This document shows, piece by piece, positions 37,801 through 48,893 of a stretch of DNA of 64,000 nt. The translations under genes were made by a program, and so were the position numbers. Every line of letters starts with the position of its first letter. The stretch's first letter is position 1. The stretch is from CAIYTF01 sp963664845 (GTDB lineage: Bacteria > Bacteroidota > Ignavibacteria > Ignavibacteriales > Ignavibacteriaceae): contig OY761615.1 of NCBI GenBank assembly GCA_963664845.1, positions 1,426,001 to 1,490,000 of the forward strand. The letters are read 5' to 3'. Below the pieces are notes generated by a model, which saw nothing but the letters and a program-made list of their open reading frames with translations, was not told the origin of the DNA and did no database searches.

Positions 37801-39251
37801 GAGTATCAAGCGGAGTTGGCAATGACTTGTAGTAAACAAGAACTGAAACTTTCATTTTCTTGCCTTTCAAATTATGTTAAATAAGTTGGCAATGACTTGT
37901 AGTAAACAAGAACTGAAACTCTTTAAGATATTCACTTAACATAGGCACAATCCCCGTTGGCAATGACTTGTAGTAAACAAGAACTGAAACTTTCACTTTG
38001 ACGTGATGTTGTATGTCCCTCAAGAGAGTTGGCAATGACTTGTAGTAAACAAGAACTGAAACTTTAGGGTCTTTAGGGTTTGGGGTTTTTGAATCTTTGT
38101 TGGCAATGACTTGTAGTAAACAAGAACTGAAACTTAACCTTAGCGGTTTTATTTGTTTTTGAATTTTGTTGGCAATGACTTGTAGTAAACAAGAACTGAA
38201 ACTTGAGAGACGACGTTGTAATGCCGAGCGAGAGATAAAGTTGGCAATGACTTGTAGTAAACAAGAACTGAAACTTTGATAATAAATAATATTTAACATT
38301 ATCAAACCGTTGGCAATGACTTGTAGTAAACAAGAACTGAAACTTCTATTACCAGCAATTTCAACGCCGGATGGACGCGTTGGCAATGACTTGTAGTAAA
38401 CAAGAACTGAAACTTTATCTGGTCCATACCCATAACAACTTGCCATGTTGGCAATGACTTGTAGTAAACAAGAACTGAAACTTTGCCAACTTCGTAATAT
38501 TTGGTTACCCACTGACGTTGGCAATGACTTGTAGTAAACAAGAACTGAAACCTGAACTGGGTAATCAGCTGGTATTTCTTTTAGTTGGCAATGACTTGTA
38601 GTAAACAAGAACTGAAACTTATGTTCAGAGATGTTTTGAGAAAAAAGAAATTAAGTTGGCAATGACTTGTAGTAAACAAGAACTGAAACGATAATCAAGC
38701 ATTCTGATATCTACTCCATCCACTAAGTTGGCAATGACTTGTAGTAAACAAGAACTGAAACAATAAAAACAGGGGGGCCAAAATTGCTAAAGCAGTTGGC
38801 AATGACTTGTAGTAAACAAGAACTGAAACCGCGTACCGTCGTTATCCGTGCACTTCACTATTTTACGTTGGCAATGACTTGTAGTAAACAAGAACTGAAA
38901 CAATGTAATCATTGTTTTTTGTGACGACTATCGACTGGTTGGCAATGACTTGTAGTAAACAAGAACTGAAACTTTAATAAGAAAGGCAACCAACCTTTTT
39001 TCGGCAGGTTGGCAATGACTTGTAGTAAACAAGAACTGAAACTTGTTGTTGAAGTTGAGTTGCCAGTAGCAATTACTCGTTGGCAATGACTTGTAGTAAA
39101 CAAGAACTGAAACTTTTTAATCCATTTATTAATGGCGTCTTCCAGGGATGTTGGCAATGACTTGTAGTAAACAAGAACTGAAACTCGAAGTCCCCAGTAA
39201 TACCGTAATTAACCTCGTTGGCAATAACTTGTAGTAAACAAGAACTGAAAC
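34802..39251 (+). CRISPR. CRISPR array 1, about 64 repeats of 35 bp
   Basis: The direct repeat begins GTTGGCAATGACTTG and ends AAGAACTGAAAC. Counting by eye gives about 64 copies and 63 spacers, averaging 35 bp. The final repeat (39217-39251) has a G-to-A change, and repeats next to the leader are uniform, so transcription runs left to right and new spacers enter at 34.8 kb. The repeat 3' end ACTGAAAC would form the 8-nt crRNA 5' tag typical of type III. An identical 38-bp spacer occurs in tandem at 36568-36605 and 36641-36678. Antisense long frames through the array exist only because the repeat complement has no stops. Confidence 0.98.
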
Positions 39252-39565
39252 ACAGAACTGCGGTAAATGGTACCCCAGAATCTTTCGAGCACCTAATTAC
39301 TGCAGTAAATTTGAAATTTCTGGGATAGCCGTAAATAGTATTCGGAATAGGCAGCGTATGTCCGGTGGGGCGGTGGTTTATTTCTGCCATTCTTCCTTCT
39401 CAATAAAGAGGCAATGGATAGCAGAGTTTGCCTAATCATTTGCAAAAATGAATCGACGTAAATGACAGATTATCTTTCCCGGAATAAATTTTTATCCTAA
39501 CTTTGCATCATGCTTTCCGGAAAACATGACCATGCTTAATAAAGTCATGGCATTCTTTTTACGAT
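39252..39565. other. Spacer region between array 1 and cas6
   Basis: No gene is supported. It holds short imperfect inverted and direct repeats (for example CCAGAA/TTCTGG near 39272 and 39320) and the promoter-like motif listed separately. Confidence 0.45.
39498..39505 (+). promoter_or_regulatory. Candidate -7 element for the cas6-RT-cas1-cas2 operon
   Basis: TAACTTTG fits the Bacteroidota -7 consensus TAnnTTTG about 60 bp before the first cas6 start codon. The upstream element is weak, so this is a motif-only assignment. Confidence 0.35.
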
Positions 39566-40471
39566 ATGAGTATAGGAATTTGCTGTATGATTGATCTGTC
39601 TCCACTTGAAACGTTAAGTTTCAAAATCATTGAATGCGTTTTACAGGTTAAAGAAACTCTTATCCTTCAGCCGGGTTTTGCCGGCATACACCTGCGGGAA
39701 GCAATGGGCAATTCGCTAAAAGCATCTGCTCCTGAATCCGTTTATCAGGAAATATGGGATGCACAACTTTCACAACAATCGGCAGATGAATTAAAGACAG
39801 GCGCTTTCCCGCCACGCGGCTACATAATTGAACCGCCGGATACACACAAACGACGGTTCGAAGAAGGTGAGTTTTTTGTTTTTCGGCTCATCCTTCTCGG
39901 CAGACTCCAAAAATATGCTGACTCATTTATAGCAGCGGTTGCCAGGGAAGAATTCTGGCTTGGCCGGAAGGAGGGTCTGGGGCGAGGGAAGTTTGAAGTG
40001 AAGGATATCTTCGAGATTGAGCTATTCTCTCCCGGGATGCTCCTGCAAACAGCCGGCAGTAACAGTGCCGTTATAAACTTCATAACACCAACCCGACTGA
40101 AAACCGGACCAACACAACGACCGTTAATGCTCTACAAGGAAGACAGACTTGAATTCTCCTCACTGATCCGCCCATTGCTTAACCGCATGAACAAACTTAA
40201 CCAGGCCTATTGCGGTGGTGAAAAAGACATTATGCTGCCGGAAGAAGCAGAAAACAGTGCGCGCCTTGTAACTATAAGGAAACAGAGCTTTTCCTTTGTT
40301 GAATTTGAGGAAGAAAAGAGAGGCCGTATCAAGAAATTTGGCGGCTTCACCGGCGAGATAATTTATTCCGGGGATATTGGCCAATTCGCACCCATTTTAC
40401 GTCTTGGTGAAATTCTGCACGTCGGAAGTGATTACGTTTATGGATTCGGTAAATATGAACTGTTAAATTAA
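39566..40471 (+). CDS. cas6: Cas6 crRNA-processing endoribonuclease
   Basis: 301 residues. The C-terminal half matches type III-associated Cas6 RAMP proteins (FTGEIIYSGDI, APILRLGEILHVGSDYVYGFGKYEL), including the glycine-rich terminal loop. The N-terminal half has LGRKEGLGRGKFEV, another RAMP-like glycine turn. It would cut pre-crRNA within each repeat to leave the 8-nt ACUGAAAC tag. In many RT-containing systems Cas6 is fused to RT-Cas1; here it is a separate gene 43 bp upstream. An ATG at 39587 (MIDLSP) is a possible alternative start. Confidence 0.85.
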   Translation: MSIGICCMIDLSPLETLSFKIIECVLQVKETLILQPGFAGIHLREAMGNSLKASAPESVYQEIWDAQLSQQSADELKTGAFPPRGYIIEPPDTHKRRFEEGEFFVFRLILLGRLQKYADSFIAAVAREEFWLGRKEGLGRGKFEVKDIFEIELFSPGMLLQTAGSNSAVINFITPTRLKTGPTQRPLMLYKEDRLEFSSLIRPLLNRMNKLNQAYCGGEKDIMLPEEAENSARLVTIRKQSFSFVEFEEEKRGRIKKFGGFTGEIIYSGDIGQFAPILRLGEILHVGSDYVYGFGKYELLN

Positions 40472-40514
40472 AAAACATATGATCGGATAAAACAACAACA
40501 CGGAGGGATTAGTT

Positions 40515-42758
40515 ATGTCATTGTTCGAAAATATTGCCGCCACCAAAACGTTACTTGAAGGCTTTTTCCGTGTTCACGAAAATGACGGTGCGGCAGGAAG
40601 TGATGCAGTCTCAGTCGAAGCGTTTGAAGCAAATCTGGAATTTGAAATTCAGACGCTTTCACGCGAACTGCATTCAGGCACTTACCACCCTCTGCCACTT
40701 CTCTCTTTCGAGCGAAAGAAAGAGAACGGTGATACGCGAAAAATAACCATCCCTGCTGTGAGGGACAGGGTTGCACAAGCTGCAGCCCGTTTGGTGCTTG
40801 ATCCTGTATTCGAGAAGGAATTCGAACCTGTTTCCTACGGTTATCGAAAAGGATTCTCAAGGCAATCAGCAGCTTTACGTATAAATTCACTCTACAAGGA
40901 AGGATATGAATGGATATTGGATGCCGATATCAGCAGCTTTTTTGATACCGTGAATCACGGAATTCTTTTCAAACGAATTGAGCAATTAATTCCTGAGCAG
41001 AAAGTTACGCGTTTGCTTCAATCCTGGATAACCGGCGAAATTCTATTTGGGGGCAAAAAATCAAGAATAACAACCGGACTGCCGCTCGGCATGCCCATCT
41101 CGCCCATGCTCGCTAATCTATACTTGGATAAATTCGATGAAAAATTAGTTTCACTCGGTTACAAATTAATACGTTATGCAGACGATTTCCTTATCCTCAC
41201 AAAATCAAAACCGGAAGCCATCGAGGCTTTACGGATAACGAAAAACCTGCTCGATGAACTGGCCTTGCAATTAAATACCGCCAAAACAAAAATCACGAAA
41301 TTTGAAGACGGGTTCGAGTATCTCGGTTATATATTTCTGAAATCAGTTATTGTGCCGGCTTCAACGGGTGATACTACCAAATTTCCGGTGAAATTTGAGT
41401 TCCGGGATCCGGAAGAAAAAGCACTTGTTGATAAGATAGCACAAGCGAAACCCAAAACACCCCGGGCAGAAAATAAAGAAACGGCCAGACAATCAGAGCC
41501 ACCAATCAGTATTGTTGGCGAAGCATTGAAAAAAGCGCTTCTTGAAAAAGGAATCAGTATCGAACAATTAGTAGCCACAATTGAAGCTGAAAAGGCAACG
41601 GCCCAACCGGTGGAGCACGATGTATTTTATCCCCTCGTAACCGAAAGCGAGATTACTATTCAGGAAAACGGAGCTGAAGGAGCGCTGCATGAAGAGAAGC
41701 CTGAACTGAGCACAGAGAAAGAAAATATTCTTGCCTTCAAACACACATTATATGTTCAGGAGCAGGGAGTATTACTTAGAAAAGAAGGAAACCGTTTCAT
41801 TGTTTTAAAAGAAGAAAAGGAACTGTTGGATGTTCCGACTTCCAAAATTCAACAAATTATAATTTTTGGTAATTGCGTGCTGACCAATGCAGCTATGCAG
41901 CATTGCCTTCAGGAGAACATTCCCGTAACGTTTCTTTCTTCACGCGGGAAATATTTTGGCAGGCTCGAATCCACTTCGACCGACAATGCATATATGGAAC
42001 GACTTCAGGTATTGCGATCATTCGATAAAGATTTTTCACTGCAATTCGGAATTAAGACACTGCAGGCAAAAGTAATGAACTGCCGATCACTGCTTCAGAG
42101 AGTCGGCACCCGAAGAACAAAATTAGAAGACGTAACCCCGGCAATAGATTTTTTGAAAAAAACGGCGATTAAAATGGAAAGCCCGGGAAATATTGAATCG
42201 TTGCGTGGGCTTGAGGGATCGGCAGCGGCAGCTTATTTCAGGGCCTATGGAAAACTGTTTGATGAAAAGTCCGGCTTCTATACCAATAATTTCTGCAGAA
42301 TCATGCATCCCCCGGTTGACCCGGTGAACAGTCTGTTGAGTTTCGGATATACTATGCTTTCCTCGTACATCTATTCATTTTTACGGGGAATAAATCTAAA
42401 TCCATACGCGGGATTTGTTCACACCGACAGAAGCGGTCATCCGGCATTGGTAAGCGACCTGCTTGAAGAATTCCGCGCATTAATCGATGCATTAGCGCTG
42501 CAGGTTATTAACCGGAAGATTCTCAAAACAACAGACTTCTACTTTGAGAAGGAACCCGGCACACCCTGTTTTCTGACAAACGAGGGAAGAAAGGAATATA
42601 TACGCCAGTTTGAAATTATGCTCCGCAGAGAGACACTTCATCCGGCTACACGGCTGAAGGTAGACTTAAAACGAATGCTTGATCTTCAGGTGAAGCATTT
42701 TCTTGCATTCATAAAAGGCGACAGTAAGACTTATACCCCTTATCGGCTGGAGTATTAA
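40515..42758 (+). CDS. cas1: Reverse transcriptase-Cas1 fusion
   Basis: 747 residues. The N-terminal RT (about 1-280) is of the group II intron-like type: motif A LDADISSFFDTVNH (Asp138 likely catalytic), GLPLGMPISPMLANLYLDKF, and the active centre YADD (221-224). A charged linker of about 120 residues follows. Cas1 occupies about 410-747, with metal-binding residues in RGLEGSAAAAYF (Glu near 566), FVHTDRSGHPAL (His near 635) and LLEEF (Glu near 651). A strong ribosome-binding site GGAGGG precedes the ATG. Such fusions allow spacer acquisition from RNA by reverse transcription. It is followed without gap by cas2 and flanked by two arrays. Confidence 0.97.
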   Translation: MSLFENIAATKTLLEGFFRVHENDGAAGSDAVSVEAFEANLEFEIQTLSRELHSGTYHPLPLLSFERKKENGDTRKITIPAVRDRVAQAAARLVLDPVFEKEFEPVSYGYRKGFSRQSAALRINSLYKEGYEWILDADISSFFDTVNHGILFKRIEQLIPEQKVTRLLQSWITGEILFGGKKSRITTGLPLGMPISPMLANLYLDKFDEKLVSLGYKLIRYADDFLILTKSKPEAIEALRITKNLLDELALQLNTAKTKITKFEDGFEYLGYIFLKSVIVPASTGDTTKFPVKFEFRDPEEKALVDKIAQAKPKTPRAENKETARQSEPPISIVGEALKKALLEKGISIEQLVATIEAEKATAQPVEHDVFYPLVTESEITIQENGAEGALHEEKPELSTEKENILAFKHTLYVQEQGVLLRKEGNRFIVLKEEKELLDVPTSKIQQIIIFGNCVLTNAAMQHCLQENIPVTFLSSRGKYFGRLESTSTDNAYMERLQVLRSFDKDFSLQFGIKTLQAKVMNCRSLLQRVGTRRTKLEDVTPAIDFLKKTAIKMESPGNIESLRGLEGSAAAAYFRAYGKLFDEKSGFYTNNFCRIMHPPVDPVNSLLSFGYTMLSSYIYSFLRGINLNPYAGFVHTDRSGHPALVSDLLEEFRALIDALALQVINRKILKTTDFYFEKEPGTPCFLTNEGRKEYIRQFEIMLRRETLHPATRLKVDLKRMLDLQVKHFLAFIKGDSKTYTPYRLEY

Positions 42759-43040
42759 ATGCTGGTGATCATAACTTTCAGGATAAAAGACCCGAAATTA
42801 CGGGTAAAAGTTGTACGGAAGCTGAAGAATTATGGAAAACAGATAAACACTCATTTTTTTGAATGCCGTCTAAGTGCCGGGGGAATAAAACAATTGAAAG
42901 GCGGTTTTGAAGATGTGAAGTCAAAACTGGGACCTGGAGACACACTGCGCATTTACCCGGTTTGCCGTAAATGTGTGAAGTATGCCGATATTTCCGGAAC
43001 TGTACCACTTACAAGGGAACCGCTTTATTTTATTGTTTAG
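42759..43040 (+). CDS. cas2: Cas2
   Basis: 93 residues with a ferredoxin-like pattern MLVIITFRIKDPKLRVKVV, GKQINTHFFECRLS and a late beta strand, as in Cas2. The ATG directly follows the RT-cas1 stop (TAAATG), so they are translationally coupled. Cas2 bridges two Cas1 dimers in the spacer integrase. The aspartate normally following the first strand (YDI) is arginine here (FRI), so nuclease activity is unlikely, which does not matter for its structural role. The C-terminus carries CRKC, unusual and possibly metal-binding. Confidence 0.9.
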   Translation: MLVIITFRIKDPKLRVKVVRKLKNYGKQINTHFFECRLSAGGIKQLKGGFEDVKSKLGPGDTLRIYPVCRKCVKYADISGTVPLTREPLYFIV

Positions 43041-43166
43041 GAATCTGAGGAACTATATTTACAGAGAACTCAATAAACAAGCAAAAATAGCTGCTCCTAA
43101 TCCGATTCGCGGATTCAATTCGAAGAAAAAATCGGCTGCGGCTGATAAAACCATACACCAAAACAC

Positions 43167-43452
43167 TTGACAAGACCAATTTTAATTGTTAGATTTAGAA
43201 ATCCTGTGATTCAGGGAAGACGCCAACAAAAGCGAAACGAAATGACGAATAACTGCTTGTAATATTTACAGTTAAAGTAAATATATAAAGAAGTTTATGC
43301 GCCGGATTTGGATAAGCTAATATAAAATTGCAGCAAAAGAATCTGGTTTTTGCTGTTTTTTTGAGAAGCATATTCAAAAATCATTACTAAATGCTGAACC
43401 TCGGGAAAGGCCACCCTAACACATTGTTTTATAATCAGTTATAAAGGCATAG
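43167..43452 (+). promoter_or_regulatory. Leader of CRISPR array 2
   Basis: Colinear with the array 1 leader over 286 bp (shared TTGACAAGACCAA, TGCGCCGGAT and an ATGCTGAA-containing block at the same distances from the first repeat), though diverged in between. It follows cas2 by about 125 bp. The bases between cas2 and the leader show nothing further. Confidence 0.85.
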
Positions 43453-46400
43453 GTTGGCAATGACTTGTAGTAAACAAGAACTGAAACCTTCGTATTCAAT
43501 ATTTGCTGGAACAGCTTCCGGTTGGCAATGACTTGTAGTAAACAAGAACTGAAACTCGAATCAACCGGCTTGGAGTTGTTCATAAACAAGAAGTTGGCAA
43601 TGACTTGTAGTAAACAAGAACTGAAACTTCTGGTTCCTTCTTTATCTCTGCCAGTAAAAACAAGTTGGCAATGACTTGTAGTAAACAAGAACTGAAACTT
43701 ACTACCAATAGGGAATTCGCTTATATCAATAGGTTGGCAATGACTTGTAGTAAACAAGAACTGAAACCGTGGATATATCCATTACTCGTATCGTTTATCA
43801 GAAGTTGGCAATGACTTGTAGTAAACAAGAACTGAAACTTGAAATCTGCATTCGTGTTTGTCTGACTGTTGTTGGCAATGACTTGTAGTAAACAAGAACT
43901 GAAACTCTTGGAGTCCATATCTTCTATCTCACTTTCTTCAACGTTGGCAATGACTTGTAGTAAACAAGAACTGAAACTTCTGACAGATGATTTTTCGACG
44001 ATTTGCCATTTGTTGGCAATGACTTGTAGTAAACAAGAACTGAAACTTCTGATTCTGAGAAACAAAGACGAGACCAGTGAAGTTGGCAATGACTTGTAGT
44101 AAACAAGAACTGAAACTTCTGTACTTATAACAACAATGACTGCATTTGTTGTTGGCAATGACTTGTAGTAAACAAGAACTGAAACTTCTCAGCTGTGATT
44201 TTATACATTGTGTTGTTGTGTTGGCAATGACTTGTAGTAAACAAGAACTGAAACTTTTGATGCGGTATACATTTCATGTTTATTTGCTTTTGTTGGCAAT
44301 GACTTGTAGTAAACAAGAACTGAAACTTCTCAACCGGGCAATTCCTTAAATCTTCAGCAATGTTGGCAATGACTTGTAGTAAACAAGAACTGAAACAAAG
44401 AAGGAATCATATTTAGCAAGGAATTCATTATGGTTGGCAATGACTTGTAGTAAACAAGAACTGAAACCTTCATTTTCTTGCCTTTCAAATGATATAAATA
44501 TGTTGGCAATGACTTGTAGTAAACAAGAACTGAAACCTTCCTTGTCCAAAACAGACAATGGAAAATAAAACGTTGGCAATGACTTGTAGTAAACAAGAAC
44601 TGAAACTTTCGAACAGCCTCTCACCAGTGGCAAGAAAAACGCCGTTGGCAATGACTTGTAGTAAACAAGAACTGAAACCTGTCACACAACTGTCAGTCAA
44701 TTCTCTTTCAAGAAGTTGGCAATGACTTGTAGTAAACAAGAACTGAAACTTTTTTTTCAAGCCAAGATTAATCTCGGCCCTAAGAGGTTGGCAATGACTT
44801 GTAGTAAACAAGAACTGAAACTTGTTGGAATCTATTGTTTGATTTCCAACTTTGTTGGCAATGACTTGTAGTAAACAAGAACTGAAACTTGGTAGCTGGG
44901 CCAGCCATTTAGTAAAGGCGGTTGGCAATGACTTGTAGTAAACAAGAACTGAAACTTTCCTTTTTCTTCGGCGGACCTTCTTGTTTGTTGGCAATGACTT
45001 GTAGTAAACAAGAACTGAAACCTTTGCAAGCGATTGGGTCATCTAATTCAGGGGTTGGCAATGACTTGTAGCAAACAAGAACTGAAACCTTCGTAGTAAA
45101 CATCGGGGCGTATCCCATGGTTGGCAATGACTTGTAGTAAACAAGAACTGAAACACTTTCTTCACCATTGGTAGGTGGGGTCAAATTAGAAGTTGGCAAT
45201 GACTTGTAGTAAACAAGAACTGAAACTTTTTTTCCCCACCCAAAAACAGCAGCTTTACTGTTGGCAATGACTTGTAGTAAACAAGAACTGAAACTAATAT
45301 GTCCTGAAACACCGGGTGAACTTGACTGTTTGTTGGCAATGACTTGTAGTAAACAAGAACTGAAACTTTGATCTGCTCATTTTGCGAAGCTATCTCTTCG
45401 TTGGCAATGACTTGTAGTAAACAAGAACTGAAACTTTGAAATTCCCATACTGTTCGCCAGTTTGGTAATTGTTGGCAATGACTTGTAGTAAACAAGAACT
45501 GAAACCTTATAACCTCCGGAGCAGCTCCAGCGCGCGGTAGGGGTTGGCAATGACTTGTAGTAAACAAGAACTGAAACTATTATGGACCGTTTTGCCATCG
45601 TTCAGGATATCATGGTTGGCAATGACTTGTAGTAAACAAGAACTGAAACCCATAACTGGCATAATCGTGACTTACCCTGATGTTGGCAATGACTTGTAGT
45701 AAACAAGAACTGAAACTTTGTACTACTCCCAAGCCTAAGTAACTCGTGTTACTGTTGGCAATGACTTGTAGTAAACAAGAACTGAAACTATAGCTATAGT
45801 CCCGGTCTGGGCGATTGATGAGTTGTTGGCAATGACTTGTAGTAAACAAGAACTGAAACTTTGCCCATCAATTATAAATCGGTTAACTATATTGTTGGCA
45901 ATGACTTGTAGTAAACAAGAACTGAAACCTGTTCGACGGATTCCATTAATCCATCGTTAAAATAGTTGGCAATGACTTGTAGTAAACAAGAACTGAAACA
46001 ATCGCCGCCAAGCCAGAGGCAGCGCCAGCCCCAGTTGGCAATGACTTGTAGTAAACAAGAACTGAAACTTGTTACGCCGTGCGTTAAACTGTTCGCAATT
46101 GTTGGCAATGACTTGTAGTAAACAAGAACTGAAACTTTGCAGTCCTCAAGATTGGGGATAACTTGTGTATAATGTTGGCAATGACTTGTAGTAAACAAGA
46201 ACTGAAACTTGGTGGCTTTTACGAAAGCGCTGTCGATACGCTGTTGGCAAGGACTTGTAGTAAACAAGAACTGAAACCTTCGATGCCTGACGTAAGTCCG
46301 TTTGGGCGTTGGTTGGCAAGGACTTGTAATAAACAAGAACTGAAACTTTCGTCCCTTGCGTAAGGGCGACCGTTTTTTTCCCAGTTGGCAAGGACTTGTA

Positions 46401-48893
46401 GTAAACAAGAACTGAAACTTACCCATCCGCCCCCATTGGGGTGCCGATGATATTGTTGGCAAGGACTTGTAGTAAACAAGAGCTGAAACTCTCCGATTTT
46501 GGCACCGTCGCCGATGTTGGCACGGTTGTTGGCAATGACTTGTAGTAAACAAGAACTGAAACTTCGTACTTAGCAATTAGCTTATACAAGTCTTCAAGCG
46601 TTGGCAATGACTTGTAGTAAACAAGAACTGAAACTCTTTCCAATGAGTGCTGTAGGGCTTTTCCTCAGGTTGGCAATGACTTGTAGTAAACAAGAACTGA
46701 AACCTAACACTTGGTAAATGCATACTGTTTTCCGAATCGTTGGCAATGACTTGTAGTAAACAAGAACTGAAACTCATGACCGTAGCCAGCGATAACACCG
46801 AGCGAAGCAGTTGGCAATGACTTGTAGTAAACAAGAACTGAAACTTTCAATTTTTATTTAAACGAACAAAATCAAATTGTTAGCAATGACTTGTAGTAAA
46901 CAAGAACTGAAACTTGTATCGATTGTTTCGGTTATATATTTGTTTGGCGTTGGCAATGACTTGTAGTAAACAAGAACTGAAACTACGATTCGTGGCCACC
47001 ATGGTGACAGGGTCGCCGTTGGCAAGGACTTGTAGTAAACAAGAACTGAAACTTCATAGTCGAAGTCACCCTCTTTTCCGGTTCTCCCGGTTGGCAAGGA
47101 CTTGTAGTAAACAAGAACTGAAACTCTTTTATCCTATTTTTTTATAAGGAATTATGGGTTGGCAATGACTTGTAGTAAACAAGAACTGAAACTTCTGGAA
47201 GGATTTTGGCTGGCGTGAGCCATGATGTTGGCAAGGACTTGTAGTAAACAAGAACTGAAAACTTTTCATACGAACTTTCCTTTTTTGTTTACAAAGGTTG
47301 GCAATGACTTGTAGTAAACAAGAACTGAAACTCGAATCGAATCGTAAGGCCGGCATTGTGTACATCTGTTGGCAATGACTTGTAGTAAACAAGAACTGAA
47401 ACTTGTATGAATCGGGATATTTTTTACCCGCTGATGCCGCGTTGGCAATGACTTGTAGTAAACAAGAACTGAAACTCTGAAGGATAACTTTTTCATTAAC
47501 CGGCGTATCAAGTTGGCAATGACTTGTAGTAAACAAGAACTGAAACTTTAATCTGTGATTTATAAGGCTCCGGTAACGTTTGTTGGCAATGACTTGTAGT
47601 AAACAAGAACTGAAACTGAAGTAAATACTCCCGCCACAAGTCATAATTCACCTCGTTGGCAATGACTTGTAGTAAACAAGAACTGAAACTCTGGTGTTGA
47701 AGCGGCAGGGGGGGTGGTGTTCTTAGTTGGCAATGACTTGTAGTAAACAAGAACTGAAACATTTGTAGGCAGGTCACGATTTTCTGCCCACTTTTGGAGT
47801 TGGCAAGGACTTGTAGTAAACAAGAACTGAAACCTGAGCTGCAGGTGCACCGGCTATTTCACCTTTCTCGTTGGCAATGACTTGTAGTAAACAAGAACTG
47901 AAACTTTAATCCCGATCTTTTTGGATCATTATTAAAGGTTGGCAATGACTTGTAGTAAACAAGAACTGAAACAACTTTGGTTTCGTATTTATAGGACCTT
48001 TGTCCAAGTTGGCAATGACTTGTAGTAAACAAGAACTGAAACCTCTCGATAGATATACTTGCAACCCTTCTTTTAGTGTTGGCAATGACTTGTAGTAAAC
48101 AAGAACTGAAACTCTGGTGTTGAAGCGGCAGGGGGGGGGTGGTGTTCTTAGTTGGCAATGACTTGTAGTAAACAAGAACTGAAACATTTGTAGGCAGGTC
48201 ACGATTTTCTGCCCACTTTTGGAGTTGGCAATGACTTGTAGTAAACAAGAACTGAAACTCTACTAGACATAACTTTTACTCTTCCTTCAACTGGAGTTGG
48301 CAAGGACTTGTAGTAAACAAGAACTGAAACCTTCAGCTATAATCCCGTATTGACGGAGAAAATGAGTTGGCAAGGACTTGTAGTAAACAAGAACTGAAAC
48401 TTCTAAATACGCTTTTGTATTTTTGCGTTTTTGTTGGGTTGGCAAGGACTTGTAGTATACAAGAACTGAAACTTCACGATATCTTTGAAGAAACCGTTGA
48501 TCTCCTTGTTGGCAATGACTTGTAGTAAACAAGAACTGAAACCTTTCTTGATTGCCATATTTTAATACCTATGGCAGAAGTTGGCAATGACTTGTAGTAA
48601 ACAAGAACTGAAACTGACGACACATCCCTTCGTGTCGCGATGGCCCTGTTGGCAAGGACTTGTAGTAAACAAGAACTGAAACGTTGAGTGCCAGCATACC
48701 AATCTATTTTTGAATTATGTTGGCAATGACTTGTAGTAAACAAGAACTGAAACGCTTTTGGTTGGCACTTTTCTGACCGTACAAAAGTTGGCAATGACTT
48801 GTAGTAAACAAGAACTGAAACTCGTTACGTTCTTTGTTGCGGGTCATATTGACTCCAATGTTGGCAGGACTTGTAGTAAACAAGAACTGAAAA
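43453..48893 (+). CRISPR. CRISPR array 2, about 78 repeats of 35 bp
   Basis: Same repeat as array 1. About 78 copies and 77 spacers by eye. Leader-proximal repeats are nearly uniform. In the distal half about 12 copies carry CAAGGACTT instead of CAATGACTT, intermixed with normal ones, and the last repeat (48860-48893) is degenerate and one base short. Two consecutive spacers at 47690-47725 and 47761-47798 recur at 48113-48150 and 48186-48223, the first with two extra G in its G run. Direction is left to right, as for array 1. Confidence 0.98.

Noticed and set aside
34802..48893. Many long minus-strand open frames with repeated FSSCLLQVIAN, FQFLFTTSHCQ or VSVLVYYKSLPT
   Set aside because: They are translations of the CRISPR repeat complement, which has no stop codon in any frame; they are not genes.
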